64,000 nucleotides of DNA from Microvirga arabica. Its GTDB lineage: Bacteria; Pseudomonadota; Alphaproteobacteria; Rhizobiales; Beijerinckiaceae. The position numbers and the translations under genes are program-made. This document shows positions 27,411 through 37,111 of the stretch, in pieces. Within the stretch, counting starts at the first letter, position 1, and the number at the start of each line of letters is the position of its first letter. The notes under the pieces are model-generated. The model ran no database searches and was not told the origin of the DNA. It saw only the letters and a program-made list of their open reading frames with translations. The DNA is taken from contig NZ_JAFBID010000014.1 of NCBI RefSeq assembly GCF_016811235.1, forward strand, positions 37,692 to 101,691, read 5' to 3'.

Positions 27411-28730
27411 ATGATTCAGTACAACGAACGATCCCCGTTGCCTGAGCAGAGGCAAATCGTGAGCCGCCAGAAGGTGCTGCTCGTGAGCCTGTTCCATCCC
27501 GAACTCATCCGGGGCGGTGCACAACAGATCTGCTACGAGCTGTTTGAGGGCCTGAAAGAGGAGCCGGGTATCGAACCGATACTGCTGGCATCCGTCACCA
27601 GCGACACCTACCCTGCCCTCTTCAAGAGTGGTGCCCGGATCACCGGATTTGACGGCCGACCAGGAGAGTTCCTGTTCCTGACGCAGGAATACGACTACTG
27701 GTGGCACAAGACCTCCTCCTCGGTGATGGTCGAGGCATTCGCCGAGTTTCTCGAGCTGATCCAGCCGGATGTGGTGCACTTCCACCATTTCTTCACGTAC
27801 GGGATCGATCTGATTTCCCTGACCCGGAGGGTCCTGCCGAACTGCCGCATTATCTTCACGTTTCACGAATTCATGAGTATCTGCGCTGCGGACGGGCAGA
27901 TGGTGCGCCGCACCGATCGATCCCTGTGCACACAGGCAAGCCAGGTCCGCTGCCATCAATGTTTCCCGGAGCGTGCGCCTGAAGAGTTTCTCGTGCGCAA
28001 GATGTGGCTTCAGGCTCACCTAGGGCATGTAGACGCGTTCACATGCCCCAGTCAGTTCATGATCGAGCATTATGTACGATGGGGTATCGCGCGCAATATG
28101 ATCCGACATGTCACCAACGGACAGCGGGTGTACGGTGACCCTGCTGCTATTCCTGCTGCCGAGGGGCCGAAGAAGAGATTTGGCTTCTTCGGTCAACTGG
28201 TCGACAATAAGGGGGTGCACATCCTGCTGAGGGCAGTTCAGATTCTACGCTCAGAGGGGTTTACTGACTTTGTTGTCGAGATCAACGGTGACAATCTCCG
28301 GTATGCGTCCCCAACAGTCCGGGATGAAATCACAGCGTTCTTGGCCAATGAGCAAACCCTGCCACCTAATGAGCAGATTGTGTTCGATAACGGTTCGTAC
28401 CACGTGGACGAGTTGCAGAGTCGGATGAGTCGCGTCGATTGGTGCGTCGTTCCTTCGATCTGGTGGGAAATTTTCGGTCTTGTTATCTCCGAGGCATGGA
28501 TGTTCAGGCGGCCCGTCATCTGCTCGAACATCGGAGGGCCTGCGGAGCGCGTGCAGGATGATATATTCGGCCTACATTTCCAAGTCGGCGACCCACGTTC
28601 GCTCGCAAGCGTCATTCGTCGCGCGTGTACTGAACAAGGACTTTGGAACCGGCTCTCCGCGTCTATCCCACAGCCCCCGTCTAGGAGCGACATGATCGCC
28701 GGATTTCGGTCGTTATACGGATCAACGTGA
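27411..28730 (+). CDS. Glycosyltransferase, GT4 family
   Basis: About 439 aa from ATG 27411 (a TTG at 27402 would add three residues; neither has a clear ribosome site). GT-B fold: LLVSLFHPELIRGGAQQ at the start, FFGQLVDNKGVHILLRAVQ at the donor domain, and WWEIFGLVISEAWMFRRPVI with the E-x7-E pair. Paralogue of the enzyme at 12053, sharing the PDVVHFHHFF and HEFMSICAADGQM segments and a Cys-rich insert. It lies 15 bp after the GT2 gene, as third gene of the operon. Likely sugar transfer in the same glycan pathway. Confidence 0.87.
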   Translation: MIQYNERSPLPEQRQIVSRQKVLLVSLFHPELIRGGAQQICYELFEGLKEEPGIEPILLASVTSDTYPALFKSGARITGFDGRPGEFLFLTQEYDYWWHKTSSSVMVEAFAEFLELIQPDVVHFHHFFTYGIDLISLTRRVLPNCRIIFTFHEFMSICAADGQMVRRTDRSLCTQASQVRCHQCFPERAPEEFLVRKMWLQAHLGHVDAFTCPSQFMIEHYVRWGIARNMIRHVTNGQRVYGDPAAIPAAEGPKKRFGFFGQLVDNKGVHILLRAVQILRSEGFTDFVVEINGDNLRYASPTVRDEITAFLANEQTLPPNEQIVFDNGSYHVDELQSRMSRVDWCVVPSIWWEIFGLVISEAWMFRRPVICSNIGGPAERVQDDIFGLHFQVGDPRSLASVIRRACTEQGLWNRLSASIPQPPSRSDMIAGFRSLYGST

Positions 28731-29132
28731 GACGAGGATGCAATTTTGCTAGCCAGAGGATATTGAGGCAGCTTCAAACCTGCTTTGATTACTGTTTAGT
28801 CAGTGCGTAGCCCCTGCCATCACTACATCGCTGACTGAGCCCACTTTGGTCACCTCAAACTCCGCTTGAAGCTGAAACCACATTCAGATCCCACGATTTT
28901 CGGGATTTCAAGGAGCACTCAGATGTTCTGAGGATTGATTACTTGCCTTCTGTAGTCATTTTCTCCCTTTAGCGTTGGATGGCTACCACCTTTAAATGGT
29001 GGGACTATATAGGTTTGTTTCCACCACAGATCCGTTGTAGAGCCACCGAACCCCCACCTCGTGGGTCCGGTAAGTAGGGTATAATGAGAACGATGATCTA
29101 CTCAATGCCCCGCCTGGAGAGATGATGGTACA
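28731..29132. other. Intergenic region before the GT14 gene
   Basis: A TATAAT at 29080-29085 could be the -10 of the next gene; I see no good -35. A short hairpin (ccccacctcgtgggt) lies just upstream. No gene recognised. Confidence 0.45.
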
Positions 29133-30044
29133 ATGAGAAAGATTGCGCTATTGGTGCTGGGTGCTTCAGCCCCGAGGATTGCTGGAAAGCTGGGCGCAGC
29201 GTTCGTTGATAAGGACCGCTACTCCATATATGTTCACGTGGATGCCAAACAGGACCTGGCGCGATATACGGCCGAAGCGGGCTCAGTTGCGAACCTTCGC
29301 TATCTAGAGACGCGTTTCAACGTGTTCTGGGCAGGATTCAACATGATCAAGGCCACTATGGCTTTGATGGATACTGCCCTGCGGGACCCAGATAACAAGT
29401 ACTTTGTGCTGATGTCCGACGACACGTGTCCTCTGATGTCCCCTGGTGCTATGTACGAGCGCATCGTAACGCACGATATGGCATGGATCCATTGCTGGCC
29501 TGTCCCTCAAAATCACATCTTCCATTATCGGTATGAGCGCTTTTTTTACATGGACAGCAAATTCTCCAATCCACGTTGGTTCGAGAATGAGGAGCGTTTC
29601 TTCTCTGATGACGACGCTCAAGCGATAAGCGATCTTACAACTTTACAAGCAAGGGGAAAGAAGCCTCTGCGTCAGCTCTATGCTGGTAAACAATGGTGGA
29701 TTTTGAAACGAATTCACATCGCAAGTATTCTGCAGGCCTATAAAGAGGACGAGCACTTGCGCGAGTCGTTTCGTTTTTCCGCTGTGCCCGACGAGACCTA
29801 TATTCATACTATTTTCAAGATTAACTTCCCCAAGGAGGATACGTTCGGAACGCAAGTTTATGACGACTTCACCCGAAATCCAAAGCCTTATATCTTCAAA
29901 TCCCGCGAACAGATCGATGCCGCCGCTCTGACTAAATACCTTATGATGCGCAAGATTGATCCAAATGCAGTTGAACTCTACGACGCGCTCGCGGGGCCAA
30001 CCGGACTGGTCGCAGTCGAGGGTTTCGAAGGAATCGATGTTTGA
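29133..30044 (+). CDS. Beta-1,6-N-acetylglucosaminyltransferase-like protein (GT14, core-2/I-branching)
   Basis: 303 aa. Features of the Branch family: a start such as KIALLVLGASAPRI, HVDAKQDL (YVHVDAK), RFNVFWAGFNMIKATMAL, KYFVLMSDDTCPL, and LYAGKQWWILKR followed by the acidic AVPDETYIHTI. These match the layout of bacterial GT14 enzymes. They transfer GlcNAc or xylose to make branches; the bacterial substrates are mostly unknown. Higher A+T than the genes to its left. It stands alone between two gaps of about 400 bp. Confidence 0.8.
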   Translation: MRKIALLVLGASAPRIAGKLGAAFVDKDRYSIYVHVDAKQDLARYTAEAGSVANLRYLETRFNVFWAGFNMIKATMALMDTALRDPDNKYFVLMSDDTCPLMSPGAMYERIVTHDMAWIHCWPVPQNHIFHYRYERFFYMDSKFSNPRWFENEERFFSDDDAQAISDLTTLQARGKKPLRQLYAGKQWWILKRIHIASILQAYKEDEHLRESFRFSAVPDETYIHTIFKINFPKEDTFGTQVYDDFTRNPKPYIFKSREQIDAAALTKYLMMRKIDPNAVELYDALAGPTGLVAVEGFEGIDV

Positions 30045-30472
30045 TAGGTGATGGGCTTATGGATGTCCGCCCTCGATGCGTAGCTCCCTCACAGCCAAAC
30101 GTGAATTCTCTGTTATGCCGTCTAAATGTAACTCTAAGAGCGGAGACCATAAAGATCTCCGATCTGTAGTACCAGGATACCATGCTCTTGCAAGCCTCGG
30201 TCTGCGCTGAAAACGCGTAAGTGGTTGTACCCGTGGCTACACTAACCAAGCTGCTTTAATGGCTCCACTTCCTGAGAACCTTCTCATTCGAACTCAGAAC
30301 GTCATATGTCTGCCAGCATTTGGCGGCGCAAGGGGAAGTTGCTTCATGTCCGACCGAGCTTATATTAGAACGTCCTACAAGCCTGCATTTCTAGCTGCAT
30401 TAAAGATCGCATTCATTGAAGTGAGATTGGCGGACGACCACAATACCTTTGAGAAAACCGAGGTATAACAAG
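30045..30472. other. Intergenic region before the pyruvyltransferase gene
   Basis: About 430 bp. A 69-residue open frame (30259-30468) ends just before the next start; it lacks a family signature and could be a leader or chance. No clear promoter or RNA seen. Confidence 0.4.
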
Positions 30473-31300
30473 TTGAAACAAGACCCGATAGCTTATCTAA
30501 AATCTAGATTCGGCACCCAGTTTCACTTCCGGTACATGCCCAACGGTGGCAACTTGGGAGATAACCTGATTGCTGCTGCAACAGTGCAGGCACTCGACGC
30601 AAGCGGATTAGACTGGGAGTTCTTCCGGGATGACGAGCGCGGCAATACTGATGACCGTCGAGTTTTTATTTATGGAGGGGGAGGAAGTCTCGTTGATCTC
30701 TATGCTGGCGGCATTAATTGTATCAAGCACCTGATGAAATTTAGTAGGCCGATTGTCGTTCTACCCCAGACAATTCGCGGCCATAGTGACTTTTGGAGTC
30801 ATGCTCCGAACATCACAGTATTTGCCCGAGACCTACAGTCATATGAATATGCGTTGAAATTCCCGCAGCTAACGTGCCTCCCGGCGGACGATATGGCAAC
30901 GAACTTCAACATGTTGGAGCCGGCTTTTGCTGCCATACGACGCTACCATCATTCGATGACTGCAACCGCGCCGATCTCCATCGCTTTGAATGCCTTCCGT
31001 GAGGATGATGAGAGCAGGCGAGAACCCGATAGGATCAGGGGCTGCTCAATCGATCTATCGAATCTCATGCATCCGACATTAAAGAATCGAGCCGACATAT
31101 ATACTGCGGCCGTGTTGTTTCTAATGAGCGTCTCTGGTTTCCGTCTTGTAAGAACAGATCGCCTTCATGTGAGCGTTGCAGCAGCGTTAGTTGGTGCGAG
31201 CGTGGAGCTATTCGATAACTCGTACGGGAAGAATCAAGCAGTATTTGATTTTACTCTTAGGCAAAGGTTCCCCAACATCCGGTTCATGGGTGTGAAATAA
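30473..31300 (+). CDS. Polysaccharide pyruvyl transferase family protein
   Basis: About 275 aa from TTG 30473, which has GAGG 9 bp upstream; a TTG at 30449 is the alternative. Visible motifs: YMPNGGNLGDNLIAAAT near the start, FIYGGGGSLVDLY, VVLPQTIRG, and near the end VRTDRLHVSVAAALVG with the conserved Arg-x-His pair. The family transfers pyruvate from PEP, or related groups, onto sugars of exopolysaccharides. Low G+C compared with core genes. It belongs with the surrounding glycan genes. Confidence 0.8.
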   Translation: MKQDPIAYLKSRFGTQFHFRYMPNGGNLGDNLIAAATVQALDASGLDWEFFRDDERGNTDDRRVFIYGGGGSLVDLYAGGINCIKHLMKFSRPIVVLPQTIRGHSDFWSHAPNITVFARDLQSYEYALKFPQLTCLPADDMATNFNMLEPAFAAIRRYHHSMTATAPISIALNAFREDDESRREPDRIRGCSIDLSNLMHPTLKNRADIYTAAVLFLMSVSGFRLVRTDRLHVSVAAALVGASVELFDNSYGKNQAVFDFTLRQRFPNIRFMGVK

Positions 31301-32004
31301 TGGCGATGTAGAACACTGTAGTTCGCCGACTACCACTCGTTACAGTAACGTAGAGACTCCTAGGTGAACGTGTTCGGGAAAGTGGAGAACCTCACATTAT
31401 GTAGAAGGAATCCTGCGTCAAGCTTCTCAGACGCTCCACGCAGGAGTTTCAGAGGAGGCTGTAAGTCTTGCCCCGACGAGCGGCCAGAGCCAGTGCGAGG
31501 TCATCCCCCAGAGGAGATAACAGCCGAACTGAAGCGGCTGCGAGGTTCCAGCTCATCGCTTTAGCGATTGACGGCTTCCCCTTCCAGCCCATCTGCCAGA
31601 CTCTCGATGCGAGTCCAAGGGGATCTCGCTTGGCAATGTCGTCCAGTGAGATGCCGCCTGCGCGGGATTGTGGTCCCTTTAGTCGTATCCTCTCCGCTCT
31701 TACATGTTCCAACAGGACATCGTCCGAAGGTCCGAATTAAAAGTAGCGGGACGGACCTCTCGTACGTGCGGATCCGCTAGGGCTAGCTGTATCTGACTAC
31801 GTCCTGAATCTGTTCGCTCGTTGGCGCTTGGCTGGATCGCAGGCCGAGCTTTCCAGCGTGTAAGCCCACTCCAACACACTAGGCTGAGAAGGAATTGCAC
31901 TCCTCTAGGGCGGATCCTCGCCAAGTGGTTGCATGCATGTCGACGCCAGTTGAAAAGCAGTTCTGCATGTTCAATAAGGCCACGAGTGGTACGGGAATTA
32001 TACA
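31301..32004. other. 704-bp gap without recognisable gene
   Basis: Overlapping short frames at 31364-31780 on both strands share G+C-rich sequence unlike the flanks and could be decayed mobile DNA, but I cannot name a family. A gttacagtaac palindrome is at 31334-31344. Confidence 0.4.
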
Positions 32005-33219
32005 ATGTTCAATCCATCTCAAATTCAGGAGCTTCGGGAGGCTCTTACTAAGGATCCAACACTCAAGGGCTTTGCGGGGGCTCACTTGAACAAAGCCTCT
32101 GTGGTATATGGAGAAAGGCCGGAAATAGTCTGGACCGCTCCAGCGAGCTCTGGAGCAATGCGTGCTCCTGCACGTGTTTTCGGGTCTCCTGAGTATCCGT
32201 CATGTATGCATGGGATCATTGACGGGTTCTTGGCTCTGCCGGCTCCCATTATTCAGGCCGTTGATCACGCTCGGGTTATAGGCAATTCGGCCGTTATAGA
32301 TGCTGACGGCAGATTATATCTTCCCAAATTAGTCACCAATGAAGATGACATACGTCACCTCATGGATAAGCGCAGCTGGATTGAGGACGGCTTTCTCGTC
32401 GAAGATGGTCTCTCTGGGCCACAGGCTGTATTTTGGGCGCCCTTTGATGAATCTATAATCAAAAAGACTGCGTTGTTTCTACATAACCTTGAGCCCGCGA
32501 ACTACGGCTCGTTCCTGATCCGACAACTTCCTCAGATGCTCTTGGCGCGGCAGGCTGGGCTTGCCTTCGACTGCTATGTAACACCCACCCGGACGTCCTG
32601 GTTCATGGAGGCCCTCCGTGAAACCGGGCTCCCCGAGCTCCCTGTCTTCAGTGCGAGAGAAGTTGCAGGGCGCCCATTCCAAAAGATCCTGCTACCGTCA
32701 GCATTTGATGCCGAAGGCTTCTACTCCCCCGAGATGGCAGCAGAGATTAACGGCTTTGCGGAATCACTCGGTGGTGCACAAAGACCACCTAAGAGATTCT
32801 ACGCGTCTAGACTCATGTCTAGCACATCGCGGCGGTGGTACCGCGTATTGCAAAATGAGCCGGAGATTGAGCGGATAGCGCACCGGGCGGGGTTCGAAGT
32901 GTTCTACCCTGAGACCCTATCATTTCGCGAACAGGTGCGAACTTTTGCTTCAGCCACTCAGATCTTTGGGCCTTCTGGGTCCGGGCTACTAAATGCCATC
33001 TTTACACAGAAAGGCGGCCGAGTCGTCGACCTTGAGAGCTTCCACGTGACGGTACGGCAGCACGCGAAGGTCTACGCCAGTACTGGGAAGATATACGGGT
33101 TCGGCTTCGGCCATTTCATCCCTGGGACTGAAGATAAGCAGCGCCATCATCGGCCGTGGGTGATGCCAGAGGATGATATTAATGCAATAATCGATTGGCT
33201 GGGAGCTAGTATAGATTAG
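32005..33219 (+). CDS. Glycosyltransferase, GT61 family (DUF563)
   Basis: 404 aa. The C-terminal half has the GT61 pattern: FYASRLMSSTSRRW, FEVFYPETLSFREQVRTFASA, then the hallmark IFGPSGSGLLNAIFTQKGGRVVDL (compare GPHGAGLTN in plants and capsule enzymes). The N-terminal half has EPANYGSFLIRQLPQML, the usual NY.H/HW segment with changes. The family adds xylose, GlcNAc or other sugars in capsule and glycoprotein synthesis. The ribosome site before ATG 32005 is weak. Confidence 0.82.
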   Translation: MFNPSQIQELREALTKDPTLKGFAGAHLNKASVVYGERPEIVWTAPASSGAMRAPARVFGSPEYPSCMHGIIDGFLALPAPIIQAVDHARVIGNSAVIDADGRLYLPKLVTNEDDIRHLMDKRSWIEDGFLVEDGLSGPQAVFWAPFDESIIKKTALFLHNLEPANYGSFLIRQLPQMLLARQAGLAFDCYVTPTRTSWFMEALRETGLPELPVFSAREVAGRPFQKILLPSAFDAEGFYSPEMAAEINGFAESLGGAQRPPKRFYASRLMSSTSRRWYRVLQNEPEIERIAHRAGFEVFYPETLSFREQVRTFASATQIFGPSGSGLLNAIFTQKGGRVVDLESFHVTVRQHAKVYASTGKIYGFGFGHFIPGTEDKQRHHRPWVMPEDDINAIIDWLGASID

Positions 33220-33465
33220 TTTCATATTTGGTTATCTTAAAGAGCCTGTTGGACAATGGGCGACACATCCAACATGAAGGGGTGTATACCGAACCCAGAC
33301 CTCGAGGTGTTGTGCCTAGAGTGAGTTCTCAAGAGGGCTCTTACGATCTTTAGAGCGGATGATAGCGACGTGCCAATGCCTTAGTCCAAAACGACCAAGC
33401 TTAGCTTGATCCCATCGATTAGTAGAACTCAAGTTCCTTTCCGACCACCAATAGAACACTTAAAC

Positions 33466-34593
33466 ATGGGCTTCGCGAAAATGAACGCGCTTACTGTCTG
33501 GTACGAACACAAGAGGATATCTTCTGATCGGAAGAAAGACTCTTTCATTGTTGAGGACTATACAACAGGCCGGCGGCTGGGGCAGCTAGACTTCGAATCT
33601 TTCGGCTCTAATCTTCGTAATCTCAGTTCCTTCAATGCCGCAGCAGTTGGTCTCGTCTTTTATGGCATGATACATAAGCAGGATATCCGATTTCGCGGCT
33701 TAGTGTCTAAACGCCTGCTCGAAAACCTCGAAGAGTTTCAAGCTGCATGGGGGAAGTGGCGTCCTGCATGGAGCCGAATTGGCCTCTCAGCGGACGTTGA
33801 GGGGTCGACGGATACTATCCGTGAGACAGAAGACGCTATTTGCACGTTCTCAGGCGGAGTTGATGCGACGTTTTCACTGTGGCGGCACCACTTCAAGAAG
33901 GAAGGACGGCACCATAAGACGATCAAGTCCGCAGTGATGGTTCAGGGGTTTGATATTGCCGGTGGCGACGAGACTGGGATGCAGGCTGCCCTCCGGTCAG
34001 CGCGCAATATGCTGGATCCTTTAGGGATCGAACTTTACCGTGTTCGCACAAACCTCAAAGACAAGTGGTTACCTGACTGGAATATGAACTTTGGCGCTGG
34101 CTGCGCTACTGTTCTTCATCTCTTCAGCCACGGACATAGTTTTGGGATAATAGGTGGAGACGAACCCTATGATCGTTTGATCACGCCTTGGGGATCGAAC
34201 CCGATCACTAATCATCTCCTATCGAGCCAAGTATTCAAAATCCTTTACGATGGCAATGGCTTTAGCCGGACCGAAAAGATCGAGCGTTTGGTCAGCTGGC
34301 CTGAGGCAGTTAATAATCTAAGAGTGTGTTGGGAAGGTAATACGCCCGGCAAAAACTGCGGTTCGTGCGAGAAGTGTCGGCGGACAAAGCTAAATTTCTT
34401 GGCCGTGGGAATTGATCAGCCCGGATGTTTTGCTGAGCCTATACAAGCCGAGGACGTCCGTACCATTAAGATTTCGAATCATGCCGTTCGAACAATGTAT
34501 GAAGAAATCCTTGAGGCAGCTGAGCGACGCAAAATCTCTGCGCCTTGGGTAACTGAAGTTCGTCAACTTCTTCAAAGGAGTATAAGAGGCTAG
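33466..34593 (+). CDS. PP-loop ATP-pyrophosphatase-like protein in the glycan cluster
   Basis: About 375 aa from ATG 33466 (alternatives TTG 33406 and ATG 33481). It has the PP-loop CTFSGGVDATFSL near residue 125, an adenylate-handling signature seen in ExsB/QueC, asparagine synthetase and tRNA thiolases, and a zinc-type cluster CGSCEKCRRTK near residue 310. Such proteins activate a substrate with ATP, releasing pyrophosphate. Similar 'hypothetical' PP-loop genes occur in polysaccharide clusters, where they may amidate or modify a sugar acid. Substrate not deducible here. Confidence 0.65.
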   Translation: MGFAKMNALTVWYEHKRISSDRKKDSFIVEDYTTGRRLGQLDFESFGSNLRNLSSFNAAAVGLVFYGMIHKQDIRFRGLVSKRLLENLEEFQAAWGKWRPAWSRIGLSADVEGSTDTIRETEDAICTFSGGVDATFSLWRHHFKKEGRHHKTIKSAVMVQGFDIAGGDETGMQAALRSARNMLDPLGIELYRVRTNLKDKWLPDWNMNFGAGCATVLHLFSHGHSFGIIGGDEPYDRLITPWGSNPITNHLLSSQVFKILYDGNGFSRTEKIERLVSWPEAVNNLRVCWEGNTPGKNCGSCEKCRRTKLNFLAVGIDQPGCFAEPIQAEDVRTIKISNHAVRTMYEEILEAAERRKISAPWVTEVRQLLQRSIRG

Positions 34594-34693
34594 TGAGCAA
34601 TTCTACTGCTCGATCCAAGTGATTGATTCACCCTCAGTTTGGAGCTGGCTGCTGCTGCGGATGTGGGCGGTTTGACGGTTCAGGAGCCCCGCC

Positions 34694-34795
34694 ATGGATG
34701 TCAGTTCCTATGCCAGCGATCTCAACGATGCCGAGTGGGCACTGCTTGAGCCCCTCGTCCCCCGCAGCCATCCAGCGGGACGGCGGCAGACCGAT
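34694..34795 (+). pseudogene. Remnant of an IS5-family transposase
   Basis: The first 34 codons match the N-terminus of IS5-type transposases (SYASDLNDAEWALLEPLVPR ... HPAGRRQTD) and then the similarity stops at about 34795. The rest of the IS is absent, so an insertion was deleted and its edge fused to the next gene. Confidence 0.75.
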
Positions 34796-35174
34796 GCAGC
34801 GCCTCCGGCGTTGGAAGACCGCGCTGCTTGTGACAGCACGCGTGCGCGTTCTGCAAAAGACCACCAAAGTGTCCCCTACCCTGATGGCTCGGTGGCAGGA
34901 GGGGGATCCTGATGCCCCCGCAACCGTTGAGGCCGCACTGGCGCAACAAGGCCTGACCTGGGATGCGGTCATGGGCGAGGTTCTGGTCAGCAACCTCACC
35001 GAGTTCGAGCAGATCGAGCGCCTGATTGCGAGCACCGATGCCCGCTGGGAACGGGCGCTCAGCAACATTGCGCGGCGACAGGAGGCCTTAGCGCAAAGCT
35101 TACGCCACATGGCCGGCTGTGCCCGTCAACGCTCCCATGAGCCCACTCTAAAGGGAGCGGGGAGCGTCCCATGA
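34794..35174 (+). CDS. Small hypothetical protein, 5' end rearranged
   Basis: About 126 aa from ATG 34794, which overlaps the IS remnant. Residues 35-110 (ARWQEGDPDAPATVEAALAQ, then FEQIERLIASTDARWERAL) resemble a small helical protein often found beside the NRANARQSTGPRT-type gene in Methylobacteriaceae. The N-terminus was probably replaced by the IS deletion. It overlaps the next gene by four bases (ATGA). Function unknown. Confidence 0.5.
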   Translation: MQRLRRWKTALLVTARVRVLQKTTKVSPTLMARWQEGDPDAPATVEAALAQQGLTWDAVMGEVLVSNLTEFEQIERLIASTDARWERALSNIARRQEALAQSLRHMAGCARQRSHEPTLKGAGSVP

Positions 35175-35816
35175 CCACGGCAACCAGACAAGCCGCCAAC
35201 CGCGCCAATGCCCGGCAAAGCACAGGTCCCCGCACGGTGGCGGGGAAGGCCCGCAGTCGCCTGAATGCACTCAGACACGGCCTCGCTGTTCCGACGGCGG
35301 CCATGCCCGAATGGACCGCAACCGTGGCAGCCCTCACTGACGCCATCGTGGGCGCCAACCCCACGGATGCCGCCATCCGCACCGCGGCCATGCAGGTGGC
35401 CGAGTCCACGGTGGACCTCGTGCGGGTGCGGACGGCCCAGCTGATTCTCCTCGAGCGCATTGCCCGTCACGGAGAAACGTCACCACAAGACGCAGGATCA
35501 CAGGCGCCTCCGGAGAGGCCAACTCGCCTGAAGGTCTCCATGGCCACGCGCGTGAAAGCCTTCCGGGACGGCACACGCGGCGTTACGCCAAGCGGAGTTG
35601 GCGCAGATTGCTGCAGACCTGCAGTACGAGGCTGAGACCGCGCGCCTCAGGAAGCAGCAGGCGAAGGCCCGCGAGAGCAAACGACAGCACGCCTCAGACT
35701 GGGACCAACTCAGCAGGCTTGATCGTTATGAACGGCGAGCGTTGTCCCGTCCGGCTCGGGCCGTCGGGGTCTTCGATAGGGCCGCAGCCGCCCATTCAGC
35801 CTCGTCCTGGCAATAA
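35171..35816 (+). pseudogene. Frameshifted copy of an NRANARxSTGPRT family gene
   Basis: Frame one (from ATG 35171) gives NRANARQSTGPRTVAGKARS, LNALRHGLAVP and a helical middle. Near 35580 the expected sequence LRQAELAQIAADLQYE continues in another frame and ends with LDRYERRALSR, the usual C-terminal signature. So a single indel near 35575-35590 splits the gene. The family is common in Hyphomicrobiales; its role is not known to me. Confidence 0.65.
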
Positions 35817-36594
35817 CCATGAGCCGGCCCCTTGTGCCAAACCGAGGACCACCCGACGGACCGGCCCGCGCTCCATCGCAAGCAAGGCCCGCTCACGCGT
35901 TAACGCGTTCAAGCATGGCCTGGCCCTCCCCACCTCCGCGCTTCCTGAGCTGGCGCCGGATGTGGCGCAGCTGGCACAAGCACTGGCTGGAGCAGCGGCT
36001 GACGAAGAGGCCGCCGCACGCGTGGCGGAGGCGGCGCTGTATATGTTGCCCGCCCGCCACGCCAAGACGGCCCAGCTCGAGCGCCCGGTGGATGAACTGG
36101 AGCGTTCGCCATCGGCTGAGACACCGCCGCCTACGCGCTCCGAACCACCGAAATACTCCAGAGCCGCTCACGCGCGCGCCATCCTCAATGGCACAGAGGA
36201 GGAGTGGCTGGATGCTTACTTCGCGGCGCAGGCCCTGCCCGCGCAACACCGCAGCCAGACCCAACTCGCCAAGCTTGACCGTTATCGACGGCGCGCCCTG
36301 TCCCGCCGCAATACAGCAATCATGGCGCTTGATGAGGTGCTCGCGGCCATTCTGCCAAGCCCTCTGCTCCAATCTGGCAGAACGAACCCAACGAGCCGAA
36401 CACCGCCCCTGAGCCTCCGCTCACCGATCCATGCAGTTCCCCGTCCTTGCTCCGCAGGGCCGGCTATCAGGCTGACATCAATCGCTGTCCGCTCAGGAGG
36501 GCTCCGGAGAGGGACCGTGACGATCCGGACAGGGCTGTATTTGACGAACGGCCTCGCCTCGGCCACACGCGAGGATCCCACACTCTCTCACTAG
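35728..36594 (+). CDS. Second copy of the NRANARxSTGPRT family, diverged
   Basis: A frame from ATG 35728 has TGPRSIASKARS, VNAFKHGLALP, an Ala-rich helical middle, AILNGTEEEWLDAYFAAQAL and LDRYRRRALSRRN, a parallel to the copy just upstream. The N-terminal 30 residues and the Pro/Ser-rich tail beyond residue 215 do not look like the family, so the ends may be altered. It overlaps the 3' part of the first copy in another frame. Possibly decaying. Confidence 0.45.
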   Translation: MNGERCPVRLGPSGSSIGPQPPIQPRPGNNHEPAPCAKPRTTRRTGPRSIASKARSRVNAFKHGLALPTSALPELAPDVAQLAQALAGAAADEEAAARVAEAALYMLPARHAKTAQLERPVDELERSPSAETPPPTRSEPPKYSRAAHARAILNGTEEEWLDAYFAAQALPAQHRSQTQLAKLDRYRRRALSRRNTAIMALDEVLAAILPSPLLQSGRTNPTSRTPPLSLRSPIHAVPRPCSAGPAIRLTSIAVRSGGLRRGTVTIRTGLYLTNGLASATREDPTLSH

Positions 36595-36604
36595 GGAGAA
36601 CTCC

Positions 36605-36862
36605 ATGATGGTGCTCGGTCCAAGGTATGATTTTGCCTGTGGCTCCTGCGGCAGCCCGTCCATCCGGTTCCCGGATGACATTCATGATGCAGCCGAGCTG
36701 CACTGTGCCGGCTGCGGGACGGGACTTGGATCCTGGTCCGCATTCAAAGAGCGTGCCCGCCAAGTTATCCTGGAGGAAATCGCTAAGGGCCAGATCTCCG
36801 CCACGCCCGCCTGCAGTGACACTCTCATCGTGTTCGAAGGCCTGGACCTGTCCGCCCGCTGA
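36605..36862 (+). CDS. Small zinc-ribbon protein
   Basis: 85 aa with two knuckles, FACGSCGSP near residue 12 and LHCAGCGTG near residue 35, which would bind one zinc ion, and a helical C-terminus (FKERARQVILEEIAKGQ). No other domain. Function unknown; zinc ribbons of this size often bind nucleic acid or protein. Confidence 0.65.
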   Translation: MMVLGPRYDFACGSCGSPSIRFPDDIHDAAELHCAGCGTGLGSWSAFKERARQVILEEIAKGQISATPACSDTLIVFEGLDLSAR

Positions 36863-37111
36863 CGCCACGGACAGCCGGAGAACGTCCGTGCAATCGTGCT
36901 GCCGGAGGGATCCTCAAGGTCCTTTTTTCGTTTCACTGTGGTTGATGAATGACCTTTCCTCACCAGAGAGGGCTCATCCCGAACAGCAAGACAGGACTGC
37001 CATCGCAACCGACCTGATCATCCCAGCCTCGACGGCATCAGGAGCGCTGCGGCTGAACTCGGTGTGTGTTGAGGAACACTCCATAACAGCCTTCCTTTCA
37101 ACAGGTTTACT

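Noticed and set aside
30259..30468. 69-codon frame before the pyruvyltransferase gene
   Set aside because: It ends near the next start, but has no ribosome site and no recognisable motif.
31449..31740. Overlapping frames on both strands suspected to be transposase remains
   Set aside because: I could not match any stretch to a transposase motif, so no mobile element is claimed.
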